Source of the DNA: Oryza sativa Japonica Group
Lineage: Eukaryota; Streptophyta; Magnoliopsida; Poales; Poaceae
NCBI RefSeq assembly: GCF_034140825.1
Contig: NC_089036.1
Span: forward strand, 27,727,001 to 27,791,000
DNA: 64,000 nucleotides
Direction: 5' to 3'
This document shows positions 46,601-57,296 of the stretch, in pieces. Position 1 is the stretch's first letter, and every line of letters starts with the position of its first letter. The notes under the pieces are model-generated. The model ran no database searches. It was given only the letters and a program-made list of their open reading frames with translations, and had not been told where the DNA came from. The translations under genes were made by a program, and so were the position numbers.

Positions 46601-46724
46601 TTTCGGGTTGTTGGACCGCCGTTGTCCCGGGATGACCTTCGGCAATTGCCTCTGTGGCTGGGTTTGCTTCTTCCTGGATCCTCGCAGGTGTTGGGGAGGG
46701 CGGGTTTGCGCCGGGCGTTGACAT
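43686..46724 (-). CDS. CACTA TNPA-side protein: Transposase_24-like region plus C48 (Ulp1-like) protease
   Basis: Six exons join in one frame with GT...AG borders: 46595-46724, 45773-46506, 45233-45694, 44319-45151, 44066-44236 and 43686-43986, for 876 residues. Residues about 70-290 resemble the plant Ptta/En-Spm transposase domain ([45 protein letters not shown]). A coiled-coil stretch follows ([19 protein letters not shown]). The last 110 residues match a C48 cysteine protease: [13 protein letters not shown] with the catalytic His779, YLNS where the Asp is Asn796, and [12 protein letters not shown] with Gln and Cys849. C48 domains are known in plant CACTA and Mutator elements. The intron at 45152-45232 has no stop and could be read through. 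Its role in the element (end binding or SUMO-type processing) is inferred. No break was seen in this frame. Confidence 0.85.
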
Positions 46725-46799
46725 GGTTTAACTTTCGCGAAAAAGATTATAAATTTCCTACCATTAGACTAAATAGCATTAGATCCAATGTAATACGGG

Positions 46800-48758
46800 G
46801 TATACTATGAAAGATATGGCCTCAGTTTTGCTGAGAAATATGCATCAATTACAATCATTTGCATGAAGGGATAAAAAGAGGAAATCAGCTACTAGGAGAA
46901 AAAAGCAACCCAAAGAAAATAGAACAAGTGTAGTTCATCTGTTCTTATCAATAAAATAGAACAAGTGTAGTTCATCTGTTCTTATCCATAAGGAAAAGAG
47001 CAAGTGCAGGAAATTAAAGTAGTAGCAACAGCATGGCCATATAATAGCAGCAATAAGAGCAGTAGCAGGGCCATATAACAGCAGTAGGGGTATATATGCC
47101 ACAGGGGCAGCAACAGCAGGGGGAGATTCACATAAACAGCAACAGCAGGGTGGAAATTGACATAAACAGTAACAGCAGGGTGGAAATTCACATAAACAGC
47201 AACAGCAGAGGGAAATTCACATAGACAGCAAGGGTATATAAATCAACAAGTGTAGATAATCTGTTCTTATCCATAAAGAAAAGAACAGGTATAGATAGAA
47301 TGTTATTAAGCAATTCATCCTTGGCCATTTAACAAGAAGTACAGGGGCAACAACAGCAGTGGTATATAAATCATGCATATATTATTGTAGATAAAAAAAT
47401 GAACAAGTGCAGAAAATCTGTTCTTATGCATAAAAAAAGAGCAAGTGCACAAAATCTGTTCTTATGCATAAAAAAAGAACAAGTGTAGAGGTATATAACC
47501 ACTGAATCAATCATGCAAATTTAAAAAACAGCAGCAGCAAGGGTACAGAATTTGCATGATTGACATAAAACAGCAGCAGGAGGAGTATATATGCCACAGG
47601 GGTAGCAACAGCAGGGGCAAATTAACTAAAACAACATGTCTAGATATACTCCTCTTATCAATCCAGAAGAAAAGAGCAAGTGCAGAAAATCTGTTCTTAT
47701 GCATAAAAAAAGAGCAAGTGCACAAAATCTGTTCTTATGCATAAAAAAAGAACAAGTGTAGAGGTATATAACCACTCTACACTGGCCATTTAATAAGGAA
47801 CAAGTGAACAAGTGTAGGGGCAGTAGCAGGGGTGTAGATAAAAAAGGAGACAGTACTACTAACTTCATGTAAACAGCAATTCATCCATTCAATTCAAGCA
47901 AGTCTAGATAATAAAACAGCCCACAATCATTGTGGCAGCAGCAGCAAGGGTATATAAATCATGTATATAAACAACAATTCATACAATTGACCTATTCATA
48001 GACAAAAAGGGTATATAAATCAACAAGTTTAGATAATCTGCAAAGCCTCCTTAATCATCAAATTATGACAGAAAACAAAATGCATGGAGAATTTTGGTGT
48101 CTAGGTCGGTTCCGTCCATGGACTACACTGGCCTATCCACCAAAATTCCCCATGCATTTTGTATTCTGTGATGGTTTGATAACCTCGGAACTACATTAAA
48201 TCTGCGGCCAATCTATCAATTCTTCCCTTGTAACTAGATTTCAAACCCTACACCTAATAAAGGTCCTTAATTATCAAAGACACTCCATGAATGGTTATAT
48301 GTCCAAATGGCTCTTAAATCCACATCCAAGTTGCAAACTAGCTACACATTCAAGTTTTAACTAACAGTTGCAACCATAGGCAGCAGCATGGGCAAACATA
48401 GACAGCAAGGGGCAAGTGTAGATAATAAAACAGCCTACAATAATTTATGTGGCAGCAGCAGCAGGGGTATATAAATCATGTATATAAACAACAATTCAAC
48501 TATTCATAGACAACAAGGGTATATAAATCAATAAGTGTAGATAATCTGTTCTTATCCATAAAGAAAAGAACATCCACTGCAGCAAAATTCATGCTAAGAT
48601 CCTCTATTGATGCTAAGATTCACTGCACCAAAATCATGTATATAAAATCTAGCCCCTACATTCATCCAAAACATCCATAGACAACAAATCACATTTAATT
48701 CATCTATACAGCAGCACCAATAATCGAAACAACAAATCACATTTCATTCATCTAAACA
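46800..48758. repeat. CACTA internal region with CAG-rich and AAGAGCAAGTG repeats
   Basis: Motifs AACAGCAGCAGGGG and GCATAAAAAAAGAGCAAGTGCA with AAAATCTGTTCTTATG recur many times in a disordered array (densest at 46,900-47,760). No gene is seen; the region precedes the protease gene. Confidence 0.7.
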
Positions 48759-49545
48759 ATGCAATTCATCCATCGGAAAAAAGGAGGAATGGGGGAGGGT
48801 GGCGGCATACTTGGAGAAGCGGCGTACTTGGAGACGGCGGCGCAGACCGTAGTCGTCCTGGATCCTGGTGGCGGCGGCGGAAAGGCAGTGGCGAAGAGGT
48901 CGAGGCGGTCGGCGGTGGTCGGGGATCCCGGCGTCGGGGAGGTCAGGGTCGGGGAGGTCGGGGAAGTCGATGGACGGACGGCGGAGAGGACGACCGGCGG
49001 CGAGGGCGGCGGTGGAGACGGCGGCGGAGATGGCGGTGGAGAGGACGGCGGAGATGGCGGCAGAGAGGGCAGCGGAGATGGCGGCGGAGAGGGCGGAGGA
49101 GAGGTTGAGGCGGCGACGGTGGAGATGGCGGTGGAGAGGACGGCGGCGGTCGAGAGAGTGAGTGAGGAGGCGGCGGTGGAGAAGGAGGCGGCGAGGGCGG
49201 CGGAGAGGGCGGAGATGGCGGCAGAGAGGGCGGCGGCGAGGAGGGTCTGGATCGAGAGAGAGAGAGGCGGTGGCGAGGAGGTGGAGATGGCGGTGGAGAT
49301 GGATGGCGGCGGTCGAGAGAGTGAGTGCGGCGGCGGTGGTGCAGGCCGGCGTCGGGAAGGTCGGCGGAGAGGGTGAGCGGCAGAGAGGTCGGCAGTGGAG
49401 AGGTCGAGGCGGTGGTGGGGAGGTCGAGGCAGCGGTGGAGAGGAGGGCGTAGAGGGTGGCGGAGAGGTCGAGAGGGCGGCGGATTTGGCGGCGGCGAGGA
49501 CGGCGGTGGAGAGGCGAGGCGGCGGTCGAGAGAGTGAGTGAGTGA
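48759..49545. repeat. GC-rich GGCGGNGGAGA minisatellite inside the CACTA element
   Basis: Units such as GAGATGGCGGCGGAGAGGGC repeat irregularly over 0.7 kb. Open frames on both strands follow from the repeat. On the minus strand it begins CACTCTCACTCACTCACTCTCTCGACC, as 5' leaders of grass genes often do, so it may be the leader of the protease gene. Confidence 0.7.
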
Positions 49546-49605
49546 GAGTGGGCGCCGGATCTGGATCGATCTAGAAGATGTCCAACCCTAGGTCAACCCT
49601 AGTCA

Positions 49606-49790
49606 AACTCACCTGTGACGGGCTCCAACTATGTGGCCGTCACAGGTGGCCTCACCTGTGACGGGCGCCAACCGTGGAGCCGTCACAGGTAAGACCACCT
49701 GTGACGGGCCCAACACTCTGGGCCGTCACAGGTGAGGTCACCTGTGACGGCCCTACAGATAGAGCCCGTCACAGGTGAGTTTGCCTAGAG
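49606..49790. repeat. Internal copy of the CACTA subterminal motif array
   Basis: About eight copies of CACCTGTGACGGGC or its inverse GCCGTCACAGGTG lie here, far from either end and between the two genes. No CACTA terminus was found beside it. Confidence 0.9.
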
Positions 49791-50097
49791 CAATTTTATT
49801 TTATTTTATTTCACTAGTTCTTTTATTTTCCTTAACATATTTTCACATACACTACATATTTTTTTTATACTTAATTATTTTATTTCACTAACAGTAGTAA
49901 TTGCACTTCATTATTATACTACTTTAATTATTTTATTTCCAATGCTTATACTTGCTTAATTATTTTATTTCACTTCTAGTGGGTGCTTCACTTAATTATT
50001 TTATTTGACTATTTCATAAGCAATATACTATTGATCATTGCGAACATATTAGAGTCATACAGATAACAGACATGTAGACATAAACTACGTACATAAA
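49791..50097. other. AT-rich spacer downstream of the TNP2 gene
   Basis: Repeats of TAATTATTTTATTTCACT occur four to five times. It would hold the 3' UTR of the TNP2 gene. Confidence 0.5.
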
Positions 50098-53000
50098 TTA
50101 CAAAAATAATCCTTCCTCATGGTCGACACGTGCATATTGAACTTCATCTTCTTCCTCCTCCTCTTCTAGAGGTATTTCTTGACCTATGCCGTGGACGTGC
50201 TGGTTGTAATCATCCTCGTCTGCAATATTGTCCAATCCAACAATTCTCCTTTTCCCTTCACGAACAACATGTAGTTTCTTGTTACACGGGTCAACTATGT
50301 AGAACACTTGAACAACTTGTTTGGCGAGAACGAACGGTTCATCCTTGTACGCGTTGTTAGCCAAGTTGACAGTGGTGAAACCTTCATTGTCAACTTTTAC
50401 ATTGCGAAGATCGACCCATCGACAACGAAACAACGGGACTTTGAACTTCAAGTAATCTAGCTCCAATATTTGCTCAACTCTACCATAGTATTGATCACGA
50501 CGACCACCGTCACTAGTAGCCTCGATGCGTAACCCACTGTTCTGCACTGTGCATTTGCTGTCTTGCTTTACCGTGTGAAAGGTGTATCCATTTATGTCAT
50601 ATCCTTGCCAGGTGGTGGCACTCCATTCAGGACCCTGTGACAACCACTGAAGTGTTTCACTAGGCAAGTTCTGCAACCTGGCAATTCGGTTCTTCAGCCA
50701 CTCGTTGAAAGAAGACATGTGCTTATTCCTGACCCAACTCTCTGATCGGCCTGGGTTCTCTTGTCGGATAACTGCAAGGTGTTCGTCAACGTACGGCACC
50801 ACCTCAGTCATATGCTGTAGTACCGTGAAATGAGCTTTATCGTACACCTTCCGATCCAACCTAATAGTCTTTCTTCCAACAGTACCAACACCGTCAAGCC
50901 TCCCTTCGTGATGAGATCGTGGTAATCCAATTGAAGATGTTTCTGACATGTAGTCCACACAAAATTCGATGGCCTCTTCGGTGGTGTAACTCTCGATGAT
51001 ACTCCCCTCGGGGTGTGAACGGTTCCGTACATAACCCTTAAGGATCCCCAGGTACCTTTCGCAAGGATACATCTGCGTCATGAATGCTGGACCACAGCAC
51101 TTTGTTTGCCTCACAAGGTGCACCGGAAGATGTTCCATTATGTCAAAGAAAGTTGGAGGAAAGTACATCTCAAGATGACATAGGGTTCTCACAAGTTCTG
51201 CCTGTAGTTCATCTAGTCCCTCGGGATCAATGATCTTCTGGCCGATTGCATGGAAGAAGGAACACAACCGCTGGATCGTGTGTCACACCTTAGGAGGCAA
51301 AATATTCCTTATTGCAACGGGCAACAGCTGTGTGATAAGAACGTGGCAATCATGCGACTTCATTCCAACCAACTTAAGATCTTGCAGTGAAACGAGCCTA
51401 CTGATTCTTGATGAGTAACCAGATGGAACCTTTATACCACTCAAACATGTTAGCAAATCAATCTTCTCTTCTTTCGAGAGAGTGTAGCAGGCTGGAGGAA
51501 GGTAAACCCTGCCGGATTCCGTGGTTATGGGATGTAGCTCCGACCGAACACCCATATCTTCCAGATCTCGTCGGGCGTTGAGACCATCCTTTGTAGTACC
51601 TGGGTTAAGCAGTAATCCCATTAAACTCTCGCATACATTCTTCTCGACATGCATCAAATCTATGCAGTGGCGAACTTCAAGATCCTTTCAGTATGGTAGT
51701 CTCCAGAATATTGACTTCTTTTTCCACATGCTCCTCTCTTTTGTCTTTTGTTTTTCCACATGCTCCTCTGTTTTTTCCTTCGATGTGCTCTTCTCTTTTC
51801 GCTTTCCAACTTTCCTCTTTTTTCCAAACTCGTTGGTTATTCCCATCACTAAGTTGTGCACCTCTGTCCCTGTTAGCTCTGTCGGGGGTCCGGCTGTATC
51901 TCTGTGTCCATTGAAATTCGTTCTCATATTCCTATACGGGTGATACCTTGGGAGAAATCTCCTGTGACCCATGTAGACCGTCTTGTGTGAATGCTTCAAC
52001 CATTTGCTTCTTGTTTCCTCCATACACTCCGAACACGCCCATTTCCCTTTCACAGTTTGGCCAGAAAGGTTGCCAAGGGCCGGATAATCGTTGATGGTAC
52101 AAAACAGCATCGCATGGAGGTTGAAATACTCTTGTGCATATGCGTCCCATGTTCGTGTGCCCTCATTCCATAGCCTTTCGAAGTCATCGATTATCGGTTC
52201 AAGGAACACATCGATATCGTTGCCAGGTTGTCTCGGTCCTTGAATGAGCATGGCAAGCATAATGTACTTTCTTTTGAAACACAACCAGGGAGGAAGGTTA
52301 TAGTTAACAAGCAGAACTGGCCATGTACTGTGACGACTGCTCAAATCACCAAAAGGATTAATGCCGTCCGTACACATTGCGAAACGCATGTTTCTTGGGT
52401 CATTTGAGAATTCCTGGTAAATCCTATCGATTGTCCTCCACTGCACTGAATCTGCTGGGTGCCTCAGCATAGTATCGACTTTCCGTTCTTCGGCATGCCA
52501 GCGCACAAGCTTAGCTTGTTCCTTGTTCGCAAACATTCTCTTCATGCGCTCCGCAATTGGGAGATACCACACCACCTTTGCTGGGCCTCCCCTCTTTGAC
52601 TTACTTCCTTCACCTTCACTCTTTGCTCGTTTGTATCTTGATCCCCCACAAATAGGGCAGACATCCAAGTCAGCGTATTCCTTGTAATACAAAATGCAGT
52701 CGTTCGGACATGCATGAATTCTTCTGACCTCCAGGCCCAACGGACATAATACTTGCTTCGCTTCATATGTCGTCTGAGGTAAATTGTTCCCCTCTGGCAA
52801 CAGATCCTTTAACAGCTCAAGGAGTTCTGTAAAACTCTTGTCCGACCAGCCATTACTAGCCTTAAGCTTCATCAGTTCCAACACGCATGACAACTTGCTG
52901 TGCTTCGACTTGCATCCATCATACAACGGCATCTGGCAATCTTCCACCAACTTACTAAACTTCTCATAATCTCTGTCGTTGTCCTCTGCGTCTTCAATGT

Positions 53001-53385
53001 CATGCAACATTGTAGATAGACATTGAGTGTCCAAATCTATGGTCTCTCCACCTAAAGGAGAAGGTACGAACATGCCTTCTCGAGCTGCGGCGGTGTTCTC
53101 TACATCCTGATCCAACACTTCTTCAGCTGCGTCATCAGGCGCCTCTTGCTCTCCATGCTTGGTCCAGCAGGTATATTTCTTCATGAATCCATTCATTATC
53201 AAATGAGCATGCACTTCATCCTTGTCTTCGATCATCTGTTCATTCTTACAGTCCCTACATGGGCACAACATGTGCATGCTCATCCTACTTTTTCTGTCAT
53301 TATCCGCAAATGTGACAAATTCAGTGACCCCCTCTCTATACTCGGTAGACGAACGATGCGCATAGTACATCCATCTACGATCCAT
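50098..53385 (-). pseudogene. CACTA TNP2-type transposase with two in-frame TGA codons
   Basis: One continuous frame of 1095 codons has two internal stops: TGA at codon 566 (51688-51690) and TGA at codon 701 (51283-51285). The order of domains is that of plant TNP2: an N-terminal Transpos_assoc zinc region (MDRRWMYYAHRSSTEY, then CPCRDCKNE), the Transposase_21 core (LPLYDGCKSKHSK-like start, VCPICGGSRYKRAK, FAMCTDGINPFGDLSSRHS, HAMLFCTINDYPALGNLSG, WACSECMEETRSKWL), then DUF4218 (QRLCSFFHAIGQKI, HLPVHLVRQTKCCGP, PCERYLGILKGYVRNRSHPE) and DUF4216 (YDINGYTFHTVKQDSKCTVQ, FKVPLFRCRWVDLRN). An acidic tail closes it. Both stops are explained by one C-to-T type change (a Trp codon TGG in the first, an Arg codon CGA in the second, judged from family pattern). 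A splice acceptor directly before the ATG suggests a leader intron. Confidence 0.9.
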
Positions 53386-53599
53386 CTGAAATCAACAACA
53401 TACGAAGAAAAATAAATGATGATCGATATGTTGAGAATGAATGGAGAATAATGTGTTTTTTACCTTGAATTTTAGCAAAAAATCGCCCCCCTTGCCCTCC
53501 CAACCGATTTGTGAACAGTACAATGGTCGGGATGGAAAGCAGTTGGCAGTTTGGGGGTATTTATAGACCCAACACACCTCAAACGGGTTAGATAAAAAA

Positions 53600-53960
53600 A
53601 GCCCGTCAAAGGTATTGCTCATACCTTTGACGGGCTTCTATTCAACGGCCCGTCACTGGTATCCGCTCACCTGTGACGGGCCAGAAATGAAAGCTGTCAC
53701 AGGTGGCGGCCCATCACCTCTGACGGCTTCTAATGTATCGGCCCGTCACAGGTGAGGGGATACCAGTGACGGGTTGGAAGAAAAACTCGTCACTGGTATA
53801 CCTCTGACGGGTTTTCCTTTCGGCCCGTCACAGGTGAGGGGATACCTGTGACGGGCCACGGCCAGATGCCTCACCGGTGACGGCATCCCGTATAACCCGT
53901 CAAAGGTAATGGTCACTACTGACCAATTCGTTTGCCCGTCACAGGTATCCCGTCAGAGGT
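53600..53960. repeat. Right subterminal motif array of the CACTA element
   Basis: Direct and inverted copies of CCCGTCACAGGTG, CCTTTGACGGGC and related motifs fill the 360 bases before the right end. The TNP2 leader starts just inside it. Confidence 0.9.
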
Positions 53961-53982
53961 GTGAGGATCTGGCGTAGTGACA

Positions 53983-54858
53983 GGATTTGATGACAAATAC
54001 TTAGCTCCCAAATTATCACACCAAAGACAAGCAGTAGTTGGGTGACTAATTTTTAACTCATCAAGCACTTTTTGTACCCACATTACCTTTGCTGTAGCAT
54101 TAGCCAAAGACTTATACTCTGCTTCTGTACTAGACCGAGAGACCGTGGCTTGCTTGCGTGCACTCCATGAAATAAGATTCTTTCCAAGAAACACAGCAAA
54201 ACCTCCTGTTGATCTTCTGTCATCTAGACATCCTGCCCAATCTGTATCGGAGAAAGCACTGACAAGCATAGATGAATTCTTACTTATCTTAAGACCAACA
54301 TTTCTTGTACCATGTACATACCGAAGAATTCTTTTAACTGCTGACCAATGAGTAGTAGTAGTAGGAGCATGTAAAAACTGACAAACCTTGTTAACAGAGA
54401 AAGAAATATCTGGACGAGTCAAGGTGAGATACTGTAGTGCTCCAACTACATTCCGATACCGAGTGGAGTCCAATGGCCCTAGCTGTTCTCCACTAGTAAT
54501 AGACAGCTTTTCTAACACTGATAAAGGAGATGTGACTGACTTACAGTTGGTCATCCCTACACGCTGAAGTAAATTAGTTGCATATCTTTCTTGTCTCATT
54601 GTGAGACCATCATCTGTTCTCTGTACTTCAATGCCAAGAAAGTAGTGCAAGTCTCCAAGATCTTTTAAGGCAAAATCTGCTTCAAGACCCTTTAATAAAG
54701 CATCTGTAGCACTTTGTGAAGAACTGGCAACTATAATATCATCCACATATACTAAAACAAACATGGTTAAATGTCCTTTGTTAAGGAAAAAGAGAGAAGC
54801 GTCAGCTTTAGAGGGAATAAAACCAAGCTACTGCAATTTCTGACTCAAGCGTGAATAC
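53983..54858 (-). other. Copia reverse transcriptase C-terminal part and RNase H (fossil part)
   Basis: Readable motifs include YVDDIIVAS (reverse transcriptase active site), [24 protein letters not shown] and the RNase H stretch [19 protein letters not shown]. The CACTA element is inserted at its downstream edge; the last RNase H residues lie at 42383-42569. Confidence 0.95.
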
Positions 54859-54863
54859 CATGC

Positions 54864-56126
54864 TGTCGGTGACATGGGACCGGGGGTATCTTGACTAGAG
54901 GTTTGGGGTAGCTGCAGTCACCCACGTGGCCTAACCCCCTCGGGGGGGTCGGGCCCGAGGGTGATGTGGCCGCCCCTCCTTCTGTCTCCCCGAGGGGTCG
55001 GGCCGCTCCCGTTTCGGCCCCGAGGGCTGGGGCGCCCCGACCCCCTGTGGGTTTGGCGCCACGTGTGTGGGTTAGGTGAGCACAGCGGCGCTCACCTAAC
55101 CGCGTTTATTGCGGGTTGGACGAGCGCCCCACGCCGCATTTAATGCAGCGCAGCACACTCGTTCGGTCCGTGACAGGTCACAGTGTGTGACCGGTCACAG
55201 ACCGGTCAGATCGCGGGTTAGGTGGCAACAGGCGGCCTTTCGCACGCCTCGCCCCGTCCCGTCGGAATGATGAGAGCCTCTAGGCACTCGTCCCTAGCCG
55301 GAGCCGGCGTGCTGACTCCTGGAGTTAGCACGTCAGTCCCGGCTAGATTCATACCAGGCTTCATCGCAACCATTACAAGGAAGTCATTTTATGAAGAAGG
55401 GCTGACGTGTGGCATGCTAAACTGACGCGTGGTAGACAAGAATGACCGGTTTGTGACTGGTCTGACGCCGGTCACGTCATCGGCAGACAACCGTGGTCCC
55501 ATGTTGCGCCTGCTTCCGGCGGAGTGGAGGTAGGTATGGCCCATCCCATCAGAGGGTCATTCGGACAACAGCCATGGCAAATCTCTGCCCATTAATGAGG
55601 GAGTAACAGGGAGATCCCCGGTGTCAGGCGAGTGATGACGCTGGGCCTCACTCAAAGACAAGCTGTGATTTAGCTTCCAGGCGAAGGCGCAAGCCAGTTT
55701 TTTCTTTTTTGGGAAGATAGGGTGAGTCCCCACCCAAAAGAAGAGTAGGTAGAAGTGGTGCATGTGGGATCCCCTTGAGATATAAAAGGAGGACCTTGCC
55801 CACTTAAGAAGGGGGGAGCTGGGGAAAGAGGGGGGAGAAGACCTGAGCTCGTAGAGGAGAGAAAGAGGAAGAGGGTTTCTAGAGTTTGAACTCTCTTGCT
55901 CTCCAGCTCTTTGTAACTCCTTCATACACAGATCCACCAGAACACAGGAGTAGGGTATTACGCTTCTCAGCGGCCCGAACCTATCTACATCGCCCATGTC
56001 TTGCGCATTTGCTCTCTCGCGAAACATTCCACAGATCGAGTGCTTAGAACCTCACCTAGCGCCCCCGGCCGAACCGGCAAAGGGGGGCCCGCGCGGTCTC
56101 CCGGTGAGGAGCCCCACGCTCCGTCA
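54864..56126 (+). mobile_element. Ty3/gypsy solo LTR (fossil) in the copia reverse transcriptase region
   Basis: The 1263-bp insertion begins TGTCGGTGACATGGGACC and ends CGCTCCGTCA, with target duplication CATGC on both sides (54859-54863, 56127-56131). A TATA box TATAAAAG lies at 55781-55788, so it runs in the plus direction, opposite to the copia element. There is no internal region, so it is a solo LTR. It is younger than the copia element it sits in. Confidence 0.92.
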
Positions 56127-56131
56127 CATGC

Positions 56132-57295
56132 TCTAGGCACTTGTTTGAGACCATATAAAGCTTTATCAAGTTTGCAAAGATAATGTGGATGATATTTATC
56201 TTCATACCCAGGAGGTTGCCGCATGTATACCTCTTCCTCCAGAACTCCATAAAGGAATGCGTTCTGTACGTCCAGCTGGCGTAAGCTCCATCCTCTTGTA
56301 ACTGCAACTGACAACACAAGACGAATAGTGGCAGCTTTGACTACAGGACTGAAGGTGTCCTCATAGTCAATTTCATATCTCTGTTTAAAACCTTTAGCAA
56401 CAAGACGAGCCTTGTATCTATCTATAGTTCCATCAGCCTTCTGTTTAATTTTATAGACCCACTTACAATCTATTATATTCTTCCCTTTTGTAGGAGGGAC
56501 TAAATGCCATGTTTTGTTTTTCTGCAATGCTAGAAATTCATTGTCCATGGCTAGCTTCCAATTTTTACTATTCAAAGCATCATTCAAAGTATCAGGTTCT
56601 GACTCAGCAGTAATTAAATTTGCCCAACGAACTGTACCGTCTGTGTAAACCTTGGGTTTACGAATTCCCTGTTGTAGACGAGTGGCTGGTCGTTGAGGCT
56701 GAGTCAGGGCAGCTTCGCTGGATGTGGTAGAGTTGTTCGCCGTAGAGTTGGTCGCCATGGACGATCTTGACGACGAGCTGTCCGAGAGAGGCTCCGACGA
56801 GCCCCCGTCGATCGGAACAGCCAAGGAGTCATCGCCGCGTGGAGGAGACGCCGGCTCGGGCGCACTGTCGGAGACACGCGACGAGGAATGGCTGGTGGAT
56901 GGCGATCGGCTGAGAGAAGAGCCGGCTGCAGCGCCTATATCCCCAGGATGATGCGCCGCAGTTGCGTCAGAAGTCGCAGCGTCGTCAGGGGCTGCGTGAG
57001 TGTTAGGAGCCGCGGAGTGCCCGGGCCGCCCGCCGAGCAGAAAACCATGGGTGTTTTGCTCCAAAATTTGCCCTGTTCGCCCAGAAATTTCAGCAGCAGC
57101 ATCTGCACTCGTAGCAACATCAACTGGAGACTCATGAGCAGGGTTAGTAGAAGAATTAATCACATATTGGTCAACATGTTCGTCCCGAGAAGGATTCAAA
57201 AGATGTTCTGGGAGGAGAAGAATTTCAGCCCGGAGACAATGACCAGCATTTGGATGAAGGTCAGAAAATGGGTAGATATGTTCATCAAAAACCAC
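56132..57295 (-). other. Copia reverse transcriptase N-terminal part (fossil part)
   Basis: Motifs include [40 protein letters not shown] and [20 protein letters not shown], the classic copia reverse transcriptase start. A variable Ser/Ala-rich linker precedes it. Confidence 0.95.
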
Positions 57296-57296
57296 A

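Larger units (their letters stand above)
42573..53979 (-). mobile_element. CACTA (En/Spm) DNA transposon, 11.4 kb, inserted in the copia RNase H region
   Basis: The ends are CACTACACTGGCC and (reversed) CACTACGCCAGATCC, and a 3-bp target duplication ACA lies at 42570-42572 and 53980-53982. Both ends carry dense direct and inverted copies of a CCTGTGACGGGCC motif (42585-42985, 53600-53960). Two genes on the minus strand encode a TNP2 transposase (50098-53385) and a TNPA-side protein with a C48 protease domain (43686-46724). This is the full gene set of an autonomous plant CACTA element, though the transposase has two stop codons. Confidence 0.96.

Noticed and set aside
48759-49376. 205-codon Gly/Glu-rich open frame
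   Set aside because: Produced by the minisatellite; all frames stay open in parts and there is no domain.
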